A stretch of 64,000 bases of DNA. It comes from Desulfolinea sp964487745 (lineage in GTDB: Bacteria > Chloroflexota > Anaerolineae > Anaerolineales > Villigracilaceae). Location of the stretch: assembly GCA_964487745.1 (NCBI GenBank), contig CAZASG010000010.1:1-64000 (forward strand). The letters are read 5' to 3'. The notes beneath the pieces were generated by a model. The model made no database searches. It saw only the letters and a program-made list of their open reading frames with translations, and was not told where the DNA came from. The position numbers and the translations under genes were made by a program. Below, one piece after another: positions 31,150-39,588 of the stretch (position 1 is its first letter; every line of letters starts with the position of its first letter).

Positions 31150-31180
31150 AAATAGCGTAGTTAATCTGCGCTATTTTTTT
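31150..31180 (+). terminator. Intrinsic terminator of the first pst operon
   Basis: AAATAGCG pairs with CGCTATTT around an 11-nt loop, followed by Ts. The PHO-box-like repeats begin at the next base. Confidence 0.75.
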
Positions 31181-31224
31181 GTTAACCAGATGTTAATCCG
31201 CTGTTTTTTTTGCCTTAAACGACC
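31181..31224 (+). promoter_or_regulatory. PHO-box-like array before pstS2
   Basis: Four adjacent 11-bp units: GTTAACCAGAT, GTTAATCCGCT, GTTTTTTTTGC, CTTAAACGACC. The first two are the best. A weak -10 (TAAGAT, 31230-31235) follows. Confidence 0.65.
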
Positions 31225-31274
31225 CTGAGTAAGATTTAGGCATGTTATTCAAAAAACAAGGAGAAAAGAAAGAA

Positions 31275-32330
31275 ATGCGTAAACACTTATTTACTTTGGT
31301 TATGGTTTTGATCGTTGCCAGCATGGCGCTTGCAGCTTGTGGTAGCAGCGAAGCTCCCGTAGCCGCCCCTCAGACCGGTGGTGAAGATACCGCTGCCCCG
31401 CAGATCGCGGAAGAGAGTTCTGTTGAAGAGACCACCGAAGAAGCTGCTGAAGAGATGCACGATGGAATGCTCCCGATGGTAGACCCCGCCGCTGTTTCCG
31501 GTGACGTAGTCTCCGCAGGTAGCTCCACTGTCTTCCCCCTTGCCGAAGTCATGGCAGAACGCTTCCAGGACGAAGGTTTCGCTGGTCAGATCACCATCGA
31601 CTCCATCGGTTCCGGTGGTGGTTTCGAACGTTTCTGCGAAACCGGTGAGACCGATGTTTCCAACGCTTCCCGCCCGATCAAAGACGGCGAAGTTGAAGCT
31701 TGTGCAGCCCTTGGTCGTACCCCGATCGAGTTTCGTGTTGGTACCGACGCTCTCGCAGTTGTTGTCAGCAAAGACAATGACTTCCTGACGGATGTCACTC
31801 TCGAAGAACTCGCTGCCATTTTTTCCACCGCCGAAAAATGGTCAGACGTGAACGCTGACTGGCCTGCAGAAGATATTCTTCGCTACATCCCCGGCACCGA
31901 TAGCGGCACCTTTGACTACTTCGTAGAAGAGGTTTTCGAAAAAGACAAAGCCCCCATCCTGGCTGCTTCCAACACCCAGCTCTCTGAAGACGACAATGTC
32001 CTTGTTCAGGGTATCCAGGGCAGCCCCTACGCTATCGGCTTCTTCGGCTACGCTTACTATGCCGAAAATGCTGAGAGCCTGAATATTCTCGCGATTGATG
32101 GTATCGAAGCTTCCTCCGAGAGCGTTGACGCCGCCACCTATCCTCTTGCTCGCCCACTCTTCATCTACTCCGATGCCAGCATCATGCAGGAGAAACCCCA
32201 GGTTGCTGCTTACATCAACTTCTTCCTGACCTATGTCAACGAAGAGATCGTCGAAGTTGGCTACTTCCCGGCTAATCCCGCTGTCCTCGAAGCCGCCCAG
32301 CAAGCCTGGCTTGATGCAATGGGTCAGTAA
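31275..32330 (+). CDS. pstS: Phosphate ABC transporter substrate-binding lipoprotein 2
   Basis: A 351-residue binding protein. The lipoprotein signal ends at LAAC, followed by an acidic linker of about 45 residues (rich in Glu, Ala, Thr). Phosphate-site motifs are SAGSSTVFPLAEVMAERF, DSIGSGGGFERFCETGETDVSNASRPI and IPGTDSGTFDYF. The start at 31275 follows AAGGAG; an earlier ATG at 31242 lies at the predicted transcription start. Larger and longer-linked than the first PstS, which suggests different affinity or partner range. Confidence 0.92.
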   Translation: MRKHLFTLVMVLIVASMALAACGSSEAPVAAPQTGGEDTAAPQIAEESSVEETTEEAAEEMHDGMLPMVDPAAVSGDVVSAGSSTVFPLAEVMAERFQDEGFAGQITIDSIGSGGGFERFCETGETDVSNASRPIKDGEVEACAALGRTPIEFRVGTDALAVVVSKDNDFLTDVTLEELAAIFSTAEKWSDVNADWPAEDILRYIPGTDSGTFDYFVEEVFEKDKAPILAASNTQLSEDDNVLVQGIQGSPYAIGFFGYAYYAENAESLNILAIDGIEASSESVDAATYPLARPLFIYSDASIMQEKPQVAAYINFFLTYVNEEIVEVGYFPANPAVLEAAQQAWLDAMGQ

Positions 32331-32367
32331 GTTTGTACACGGAAAAAGCCTGAAAGTTTTGAAAATA

Positions 32368-32419
32368 AACACAAAGGTCACGAAGGCAGACAAAGAAAAC
32401 CTTCGTGACCCTTTGTGTT
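32368..32419. repeat. Dispersed palindromic repeat, family B copy 4
   Basis: AACACAAAGGTCACGAAGG to CCTTCGTGACCCTTTGTGTT, a nearly perfect hairpin between pstS2 and pstC2. Confidence 0.75.
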
Positions 32420-32427
32420 AAAAAAAT

Positions 32428-33342
32428 ATGACATCAAAAGACAACTCGATTGATTTACGCAAAAAGCGCCGTCTGGGAGAGACGATCATACAAACTTCGC
32501 TCTTTCTGGCAGGCGCATTCTCCATATTAACGACAGTCGGTATTGTTTATGAATTAGGGAAGGAAGCGATGAATTTCTTCTCTACGGTTCCGTTATGGGA
32601 TTTTTTGACAGGCACCGACTGGAATCCACAAATTGAGCAATTTGGTATTTGGGCATTGCTCAACGCAACGTTGATGACAACCATAATCGCCATGATCGTT
32701 GCTTTGCCCATCGGTTTGAGCATTGCCATGTATCTGAGCGAATATGCCACGCATATAGCGCGCCAGACACTTAAGCCAATTCTCGAAGTTTTGGCGGGTA
32801 TTCCCACCGTCGTTTACGGATACTTCGCCCTGACTTTTATGACCCCGCTCCTACGTGGGATTTTTGGGGCGGATGTGGTGGATATTTATAACACTGCCTC
32901 AGCAGGTATTGTCATCGGTATTCTCATTATCCCGATGGTTTCCTCGATGAGCGAAGATGCTCTTAGTGCAGTCCCTCGCGCTTTGCGCGAAGCTGCCTAT
33001 GGTTTAGGAGCGACTAAACTCGAGACAGCCATAAAGGTGGTTTTGCCTGCCGCTATTTCGGGCATTATGGCTGCCTTTATCGTTGCCATCTCTCGCGCTA
33101 TCGGCGAGACGATGATCGTAGCAGTTGCGGCGGGCGCTGGCTCGAACTTCACCTTCAACCCCTTTGAAGCCGCCGAAACGATGACAGGTCATATCGTCCG
33201 AATCAGTGGTGGTGATCTTAGCTACGACTCCATTGACTACAACAGTATCTTCGCCATTGGCTTGGCGCTCTTTTTCATGACTTTGAGCCTGAACGTCATC
33301 AGCCAGCGCATTGTGCGGAAGTATAGGGAGGTGTATGAATGA
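32428..33342 (+). CDS. pstC: Phosphate ABC transporter permease 2
   Basis: A 304-residue PstC permease with six transmembrane segments and the coupling motif EDALSAVPRALREAAYGLGATKLET. It ends ATGA, overlapping pstA2 by four bases. No Shine-Dalgarno sequence is visible between the repeat and the ATG. Confidence 0.92.
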   Translation: MTSKDNSIDLRKKRRLGETIIQTSLFLAGAFSILTTVGIVYELGKEAMNFFSTVPLWDFLTGTDWNPQIEQFGIWALLNATLMTTIIAMIVALPIGLSIAMYLSEYATHIARQTLKPILEVLAGIPTVVYGYFALTFMTPLLRGIFGADVVDIYNTASAGIVIGILIIPMVSSMSEDALSAVPRALREAAYGLGATKLETAIKVVLPAAISGIMAAFIVAISRAIGETMIVAVAAGAGSNFTFNPFEAAETMTGHIVRISGGDLSYDSIDYNSIFAIGLALFFMTLSLNVISQRIVRKYREVYE

Positions 33343-34580
33343 GCCAGATGCAAAGAAAACAGGATTTTGCAGATAACCTTCCCCAACGTCATAGCGCGGG
33401 GAAGATTTGGGAAAAACTCTTCCAGATTTCTACCACGGTGGGCATTATTGCTCTGATCGCGCTTTTGATGAATATCACCAACTCCGCTTTTGGTTATGTA
33501 GCCATCGAAAATAAGATCAACCCCGAAGAATTGGCGATCAATGGCATCCCACTTGAGCAGCTTCATCCTATCGACCTGACTTATATTCTTGAACAACATG
33601 TTTCGGCGGGCTTTTTCAGAGCACAGAATAACGAGAAGCCTTTTGAAGAACGTACCCGCGAAGAGATCTATGATCTCGTTATTGAGCGTGTGGTTGAGCC
33701 GGAAGCCGCCGCTACCTGGTCGCTCTTTGATTCGCTCTTTCACAAGGCTGAGATCGAAGCTGAAGTTGCCGAGAAGTATCCGGATGCCGAGCTGATCTTC
33801 ACGTCGTGGCTTAGCGATGATTTTCTCACTTCCCCACAATCCGCTGACCCGGAGCGAGCAGGCGTCCGCACGGCTGTTCTCGGCTCGCTGTGGGTGGTCG
33901 CCATCACCATCCTTTTTGCCTTCCCCATGGGTGTCGGCGCAGCCATCTATCTTGAAGAATATGCAGGCGATAAGTGGTTCAATCGGCTTATCCAGACCAA
34001 TATCAACAATCTTGCGGGCGTGCCCTCCATCATTTACGGTATTTTAGGTTTGGCGATCTTTGTGAGAGCATTGGAACCGATCACCAGCGGTGCATTTATG
34101 GGATCGGTGGACCCGACCACGGCCAACGGACGAACTATTCTCTCGGCGGGACTTACGTTGGGACTCTTGATTCTGCCGCTCATTATTATCAACGCCCAGG
34201 AAGCGATCCGCGCCGTGCCCGGCTCCTTGCGTCAGGCCAGCTTTGGCTTGGGTGCCACCAAATGGCAGACGATCTGGCACCACGTGCTCCCGAACTCGAT
34301 CCCCGGTATCCTGACAGGGACGATCCTGGCAGTCTCCCGTGCATTGGGTGAAACTGCTCCGCTGGTTGTGGTGGGTGCTTCGACTTTCATCACCTTTGAC
34401 CCTGAAAACGCTTTTTCGAAGTTCACAACTCTGCCAATTCAAATCTACCAGTGGACATCCCGCCCACAGGACGAATTCAGAAATATCGCGGCAGCTGCGA
34501 TCATCGTGTTGCTGGTGATCTTACTTTCGCTGAATGGAATTGCCGTTTACGTGCGAAATCGCTATAGCAAGCAACTATAA
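33339..34580 (+). CDS. pstA: Phosphate ABC transporter permease 2, second subunit, with external insertion
   Basis: A 413-residue PstA. The first transmembrane segment (about 32-50) is followed by an extra polar region of about 120 residues (ENKINPEELAINGIPLEQL to TSPQSADPERAG) before the conserved permease core, which has the motif EAIRAVPGSLRQASFGLGATKWQT. The usual PstA is about 280-300 residues, as in pstA1. The insertion should face outward and might contact PstS2. Confidence 0.9.
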   Translation: MSQMQRKQDFADNLPQRHSAGKIWEKLFQISTTVGIIALIALLMNITNSAFGYVAIENKINPEELAINGIPLEQLHPIDLTYILEQHVSAGFFRAQNNEKPFEERTREEIYDLVIERVVEPEAAATWSLFDSLFHKAEIEAEVAEKYPDAELIFTSWLSDDFLTSPQSADPERAGVRTAVLGSLWVVAITILFAFPMGVGAAIYLEEYAGDKWFNRLIQTNINNLAGVPSIIYGILGLAIFVRALEPITSGAFMGSVDPTTANGRTILSAGLTLGLLILPLIIINAQEAIRAVPGSLRQASFGLGATKWQTIWHHVLPNSIPGILTGTILAVSRALGETAPLVVVGASTFITFDPENAFSKFTTLPIQIYQWTSRPQDEFRNIAAAAIIVLLVILLSLNGIAVYVRNRYSKQL

Positions 34581-34590
34581 GGTTAGAAAA

Positions 34591-35376
34591 ATGACACAGA
34601 TAAATTCAAATAACTACGCTATTGAAGCAACCGATCTCAATCTTTACTATGGTGAAACGCTTGCCGTACGTGATATCAATATGAAAATTGAGAAACAAAA
34701 GATCACCGCCATGATCGGCCCTTCCGGTTGTGGAAAGAGTACAGTATTGCGCGCATTTAACCGTATGAACGATCTGATCCCCACCGCACATGCGACAGGA
34801 ACTGTGCTCTATCACGGAAAAAATATCTATGATGAGGATGTAGACCCCGTTGAAGTCCGCCGCCGGATCGGTATGGTTTTTCAAAAACCCAATCCCTTTC
34901 CGAAAAGTATTTTTGACAATGTTGCCTGGGGTGCACAGATCAATGGCTATAAAGGGAATATGGATGATCTGGTCGAAGAATCGCTGCGTGGCGCAGCCCT
35001 CTGGGACGAAGTGAAGGATAAACTTTATAAAAGCGGTCTTTCTCTCTCCGGTGGTCAGCAGCAGCGTCTTTGCATTGCCCGCACTATTGCGGTGAAGCCG
35101 GATATCATCTTAATGGATGAGCCAGCTTCTGCGCTTGATCCTATCGCTACATTGAAGATCGAAGACCTGATGCAGGAACTGGCAAAAGAATTCACGATCA
35201 TTGTTGTTACTCATAATATGCAGCAAGCTGCCCGTGTGTCAGATTTCACTGCTTTTTTCAACCTTAGTGATGAAGATCATGCTGGCGTACTTGAAGAATA
35301 TGGAGCTACGCATGAGATTTTCACAAACCCTACGAAGAAGAGTACCGAAGATTATATTACTGGACGATTTGGGTAA
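34591..35376 (+). CDS. pstB: Phosphate ABC transporter ATP-binding protein (third copy)
   Basis: A 261-residue PstB with canonical Walker A GPSGCGKSTVLRAFNRMND, FQKPNPFPKS, LSGGQQQRLCIAR and Walker B LMDEPASALDP. The start at 34591 is preferred, ten bases past the pstA2 stop with AAGG before it. Last transport gene of the second pst operon. Confidence 0.93.
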   Translation: MTQINSNNYAIEATDLNLYYGETLAVRDINMKIEKQKITAMIGPSGCGKSTVLRAFNRMNDLIPTAHATGTVLYHGKNIYDEDVDPVEVRRRIGMVFQKPNPFPKSIFDNVAWGAQINGYKGNMDDLVEESLRGAALWDEVKDKLYKSGLSLSGGQQQRLCIARTIAVKPDIILMDEPASALDPIATLKIEDLMQELAKEFTIIVVTHNMQQAARVSDFTAFFNLSDEDHAGVLEEYGATHEIFTNPTKKSTEDYITGRFG

Positions 35377-35437
35377 GAGAAAAGCGTTATAATATTTTAG
35401 GAATGATATTAGGTGTATATAGTGATTGAGGTAGAAA

Positions 35438-36112
35438 ATGCGTAAAACATTTGAACATGAAATTCAACAGCTTAAAGATAATATTCTGGCTTTGGGCAGC
35501 ATGGTAGAGCAGGCGATTTTGGGCTCAGTTGATGCCCTTAAGCACCGCGATATTCCCCGTTCGCAAGAGATTTATGATCATGATGAAGTTATCAATAAAA
35601 AACGCTTCGAAATCGAACGCGCCGTGATGATCGCTATTGCGACTCAGCAGCCGATGGCACATGATCTTCGTTTACTGGCATCTATTTTGGATGTGGCTGG
35701 CGAACTTGAGCGTATGGGTGATTACGCCAAAGGTATTGCAAAGATCAATATCATTTACGGTGAACAAAAATTACTCAAACCTTTGGTTGATTTACCGCGT
35801 ATGGCAGTAAAAAGCGCCGATATGCTTCATCGGGCGCTCACGGCCTTTATTGAAGAAGATGTTAAAGCTGCAGAGACCATTCCTGAAGAAGATGACACAA
35901 TTGATGAACTTTATACACAAATTTACCGTGAATTGATCACCTACGTGATGGGAGATCCTTCTGCGATAGAACGATCAAACTGGCTGCTGTGGGCAGCTCA
36001 TAATCTTGAACGTGTGGGTGATCGTGTTACTAATATTTGCGAACGGACGATTTTCGTTGCTACAGGTGAGATGGAAGAAGCCGATATCAGCGATGACGAG
36101 ATGACGATTTAA
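35438..36112 (+). CDS. phoU: Phosphate-signalling protein PhoU
   Basis: A 224-residue all-helical protein made of two PhoU repeats, each with a metal-binding E/DXXXD-type cluster (LASILDVAGELERMGDYAKG near 86-105 and LLWAAHNLERVGDRVTNI near 184-201). PhoU couples the Pst transporter to the PhoR kinase, holding it in phosphatase mode when phosphate is plentiful. GAGG lies before the ATG. Confidence 0.95.
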   Translation: MRKTFEHEIQQLKDNILALGSMVEQAILGSVDALKHRDIPRSQEIYDHDEVINKKRFEIERAVMIAIATQQPMAHDLRLLASILDVAGELERMGDYAKGIAKINIIYGEQKLLKPLVDLPRMAVKSADMLHRALTAFIEEDVKAAETIPEEDDTIDELYTQIYRELITYVMGDPSAIERSNWLLWAAHNLERVGDRVTNICERTIFVATGEMEEADISDDEMTI

Positions 36113-36114
36113 TA

Positions 36115-36531
36115 GTGAGTAAGAGAACGGTCCTTTTTCTGTGTACAGGCAATTCCTGCCGTTCGCAGATGGCGGAAGCGATCGTCAACGCCCGTCTGGG
36201 TGATGCATGGCAGGCGGTAAGCGCTGGTACAGAGCCTTTGGGATACGTTCATCCGCTGGCGATCAAGGCTTTGGCTGAGATCGGTATCGAACATGAAGGT
36301 GTTTCGAAGAATGCCAACGACTTTCGCAACATGGAATTTGATCTCGTTATAACGGTTTGTGATGGTGCCGCCGAAAGTTGTCCCGTGTGGTTGGGACGCG
36401 GTGCGAAGAAACATATCGGTTTTATCGATCCCGCTGATGCGACCGGCACCGAGGACGAGAAGATGGAAGTCTTCCGCAAGGTGCGTGACGAGATCGCAGA
36501 GCAGATCCCGGCATACTTGAAAAGCCTCTAG
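36115..36531 (+). CDS. arsC: Arsenate reductase / low-molecular-weight phosphatase family protein
   Basis: A 138-residue enzyme with the phosphate-loop CTGNSCRS at residues 10-17 (CX5R) and the C-terminal DPADATGTEDE. Cys82 and Cys89 in VITVCDGAAESCPVW match the redox cysteines of thioredoxin-coupled ArsC. Arsenate enters cells through Pst, so detoxification beside pst/phoU is sensible. The GTG start lies two bases after the phoU stop, indicating one operon. Confidence 0.88.
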   Translation: MSKRTVLFLCTGNSCRSQMAEAIVNARLGDAWQAVSAGTEPLGYVHPLAIKALAEIGIEHEGVSKNANDFRNMEFDLVITVCDGAAESCPVWLGRGAKKHIGFIDPADATGTEDEKMEVFRKVRDEIAEQIPAYLKSL

Positions 36532-36539
36532 GAAAGTAT

Positions 36540-36570
36540 GAAGCCCCTGAGAATTCAGGGGCTTCTTTTT
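36540..36570. terminator. Intrinsic terminator of the second pst operon
   Basis: GAAGCCCCTGA pairs with TCAGGGGCTTC around a 4-nt loop, followed by TTTTT. Also placed to end the convergent DUF1501 gene. Confidence 0.92.
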
Positions 36571-37834
36571 ATCCTTCTTTGAAAATTTCCAAATCCTTCC
36601 AGCCTACGTAATTGGGGAATACTTCGGCTTGGTTGGGGTTCCCCAGACGCTTCAGCAAAACTTCGCTGAGCACATCCCGGAAATCAGTTGTGATTGCCAG
36701 GTCGCCGGGGCCGTAGAGATTCTCCTCTGCCAGCCCGGGCCAATCGCCGTAGACTTTGCCTCCATTCACGTTGCCGCCGAGCAGGAACATCAGCCCGCCG
36801 TGACCGTGATCGGTGCCGCCGCTGCCGTTTTCGTAGGCACGCCGCCCGAATTCGGACATAGTGACAAGGGTAACGCGTTTGGCGAGATCGCCCAAATCCT
36901 TGTAAAACGCCTCCATACCGGTAGCAAGTTCATTCAGGAGCGAAGGCATGGTTCCATCCAGAACGCCCTGCGCATTATGTGTATCCCATCCACCAAGATC
37001 AATGCAGGCTACTTCCATCCCGATCTCGGCTTTGACAATTTGTGCGACTTGCTGCAACGCCATCGCAAAATCGGTCTCGGCATATTCCGCGCCGCCTTCG
37101 GGCGTGTAGGTGGTGACGTCGATCTGGTCAAGGACGTCCACTGCGGCAAATGTTTCGAGCGCTGTATTATCGAAGTTGGAGCCGAGCGAATAGAGCGATG
37201 CCAGGTTTTGCTGAATTTGCACCAAACCTTCGGTGCGCCCCTGCAAATGGAAATCGGCGATGGATGTGAGCGTAGTGATGGGAACGGGACCGCGCAGCGA
37301 AGCCTGGGCAACACCGCCCATGCCGATGGCACGGAAGGGCGATTCGTTCAGCCAGGGAGCGCTTTGCAAGTGACGGCTGAGCCAGCCTGTTGTGGTGGTT
37401 TTCTCACCGGGCGTGCCGCGCTCCATATAGTCCATCGCGTCGAAATGGGAATGGGTCGGGTCGTGTGAGCCGACGGCGTGAACAACGGCGAGGGATTTAT
37501 CGTCGAACATATCTTTGAGGGGGCGCAGAGAGGGGTGGAAGCTGAAGAAGCCGTCCAGGTCGATGGCGCTTTGGTCATCGCCGATTTTGGGTTCAGGGAT
37601 AGCGAGCTCGGGGCGCAAACCATAATAGCGCGATTCCGCGTGGGGAACAACAGCGTTCAATCCGTCGATGGCACCGCGCAGGAAAACAACCACTAAAATA
37701 TCACCTGCGGGTTCCACGCCCTGCGGCGCGAAGGACATGCGCGGCATCCATGCGGGCATGGCGGGGGCGAGGGCAAAGCCGCCCATTGCCGCGGAGAGTT
37801 TTAGAAAATCGCGTCGAGAAAGTTTTGTCGTCAT
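36569..37834 (-). CDS. DUF1501 family exported protein
   Basis: A 421-residue protein with a twin-arginine signal (SRRDFLKLSAAMGGFALA). DUF1501 proteins have an alkaline-phosphatase/sulfatase-like fold; here VVVFLRGAIDGLNAVVPH near the N-terminus, HDPTHSHFDAMDYMERG and VTMSEFGRRAYENGSGGTDHG carry the putative metal ligands. Function is not established. It is the usual partner of DUF1800, which lies just upstream on the same strand. Confidence 0.9.
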   Translation of the reverse strand: MTTKLSRRDFLKLSAAMGGFALAPAMPAWMPRMSFAPQGVEPAGDILVVVFLRGAIDGLNAVVPHAESRYYGLRPELAIPEPKIGDDQSAIDLDGFFSFHPSLRPLKDMFDDKSLAVVHAVGSHDPTHSHFDAMDYMERGTPGEKTTTTGWLSRHLQSAPWLNESPFRAIGMGGVAQASLRGPVPITTLTSIADFHLQGRTEGLVQIQQNLASLYSLGSNFDNTALETFAAVDVLDQIDVTTYTPEGGAEYAETDFAMALQQVAQIVKAEIGMEVACIDLGGWDTHNAQGVLDGTMPSLLNELATGMEAFYKDLGDLAKRVTLVTMSEFGRRAYENGSGGTDHGHGGLMFLLGGNVNGGKVYGDWPGLAEENLYGPGDLAITTDFRDVLSEVLLKRLGNPNQAEVFPNYVGWKDLEIFKEG

Positions 37835-37854
37835 TTTTCATCCTTTTCTTTCTC

Positions 37855-37933
37855 ACCACGAAGGCACAAGGTTCACAAAGTTTTTCTTTGTGGATGCAAA
37901 GAGTTCCTCTGTGCTCTCTGTGTCTTTGTGGTG
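37855..37933. repeat. Dispersed palindromic repeat, family B copy 5
   Basis: CACCACGAAGGCACAAGG to GTGTCTTTGTGGTG, between DUF1800 and DUF1501 genes. Confidence 0.75.
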
Positions 37934-37940
37934 AATAAAC

Positions 37941-39452
37941 TTATCGCACCTGGAACTGCGGCGAGCCGAGGATCAACCCGGCAATATCGGGCAGGGTTTT
38001 ATCAAGTGAATCTGCCGAGGCATAATCGACCAAAATATCGCGGGCGTTGTCGGGCAGTGTTTCGCCCAGCATCTGGATGCTAAAGACATCCACCACGTCC
38101 TGCGCGGAGGCGGCATCGGCTGTGAGCGATTTCAGGTCTACGACCACGCCCGGCACTTCTCCGGCTGTAAGCAGGAGGGCAAAATTCCAGCGATTGAGCA
38201 TGCCGCTCGTGGTCTGCCACCAATCGGCATAGTCGGGATAGCCCGTTGGGGGCGACCAGTTGAAAGGCATTTGCCCCATCAGGCGCAGATGCTGCGTTAG
38301 CGCACGCGGTGTGCGCCTGATCTCGGCATTGGTCACGCGCAGCGCAGAGATGAAGAACTCCAGCGGGCGTTTCATCTTTTGTCCCGCCGAGGTCTTGAAC
38401 TCGTCAGAAGCCAGCAGCGTACGCAGCATTTCTTTGGTATCACCGCCGCTGTTGAGGAACACCTGGCTTAAGGTTTCGACAAGGGATGCGGGCGGCTCGT
38501 CGGCAACGAAACGACGTACCAGCTTTGTACTGATAAATTTAGCCGTCATGGGATGCTCAGCGAGCATATCGAGAATGATTTCGCCGTCTTCAATACCGCC
38601 GCCCGCTGGGACGACCGTGCCCATAACCTGCTTCTGACCATCATCGTGTGCCTGACGACGGAAGATGAACTGACCTGGCTCTTGATTTCTGTCACGGAGA
38701 CCGGTCACACTCCAGCCTGTGAATACACGCGCCAACTCGACGATATCTTCGTGGGTGTAGCCCCCGTCCACGCCGACGGTGTGTAGTTCTAGTAATTCGC
38801 GGGCGTAATTTTCATTGGGGGCACGACGCGTGCTGGTGGCTTGATCGAGATAAACGAGCATCGCCGGGCTGTGTGCGGATGCCGTTAACATTTCGCTGAA
38901 GGTTCCCAGCGCATGCGCACGGATCACGTCGCGGTCATCGTCTGCTTTGAGAATTCGGCACTGATTTTTAGCCATGAAGATGTTGAAGTGATTCGTCCAG
39001 AAATCGACCATCACTTCATAAAATTGGCTGGTGCTGAGCCATTGGCGCAACAGGGTCGCGCCGATCAATTCCTGAATGGGCTGCCCGAAACTTTCCAATT
39101 CAAAACGCTCTTTGGGAGTCATATTGAGCGTCTCGAAATTGGCGATCATCGCATCTGCTTCGCGATTGTCATGGCTTTCAGGGGAGAGTTGTTCTTCGAT
39201 ATAGGCATCCAAGCCGATGGAATGGGCACGTGCCAGCATAGCGGGCGTGACTCCAAAGGATATCCGTTTGAGGGTATGGAGCAGGAGAGCCTCATCTGCC
39301 AAAGGGATGGGTGGTGAATCTGGAACAGGAGCAAGTGTTGGGGGCGTTTGTCCCGTCTCCACCTGGGAGGGTTCGCAGGCGGCTAAAGCCAACGCGGCTG
39401 CCAAAATCCCTGAGGCTTTCAGGAAATCCCGTCTACTCATATTTTGGGTCAT
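37941..39452 (-). CDS. DUF1800 family exported lipoprotein
   Basis: A 503-residue protein with both a twin-arginine motif (SRRDFLKASG) and a lipobox (LAAC, Cys26), so probably a Tat-exported lipoprotein. The DUF1800 body contains LKRISFGVTPAMLARAHSIG, WTNHFNIFM, NYARELLELHTVGVDGGYTHEDI and FISTKLVRRFVADEPP. Role unknown; the family always travels with DUF1501. Confidence 0.9.
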   Translation of the reverse strand: MTQNMSRRDFLKASGILAAALALAACEPSQVETGQTPPTLAPVPDSPPIPLADEALLLHTLKRISFGVTPAMLARAHSIGLDAYIEEQLSPESHDNREADAMIANFETLNMTPKERFELESFGQPIQELIGATLLRQWLSTSQFYEVMVDFWTNHFNIFMAKNQCRILKADDDRDVIRAHALGTFSEMLTASAHSPAMLVYLDQATSTRRAPNENYARELLELHTVGVDGGYTHEDIVELARVFTGWSVTGLRDRNQEPGQFIFRRQAHDDGQKQVMGTVVPAGGGIEDGEIILDMLAEHPMTAKFISTKLVRRFVADEPPASLVETLSQVFLNSGGDTKEMLRTLLASDEFKTSAGQKMKRPLEFFISALRVTNAEIRRTPRALTQHLRLMGQMPFNWSPPTGYPDYADWWQTTSGMLNRWNFALLLTAGEVPGVVVDLKSLTADAASAQDVVDVFSIQMLGETLPDNARDILVDYASADSLDKTLPDIAGLILGSPQFQVR

Positions 39453-39535
39453 CGAATGCTCCTTCTATTAAAGTTATGGTGAAATTGTAGAAGGGGCGCT
39501 TTATCTCCTCGTTATGTCGATGTAAAAAGGATGTA

Positions 39536-39566
39536 AAAAGCTCTTTGGCTTAGCCAAAGAGCTTTT
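39536..39566 (-). terminator. Intrinsic terminator of the replication operon
   Basis: A perfect 14-bp stem (AAAAGCTCTTTGGC with its complement) and a 3-nt loop, with T runs on the minus strand past the loader gene. Confidence 0.9.
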
Positions 39567-39588
39567 GTGAACTTGTAAGTATCAGGCT

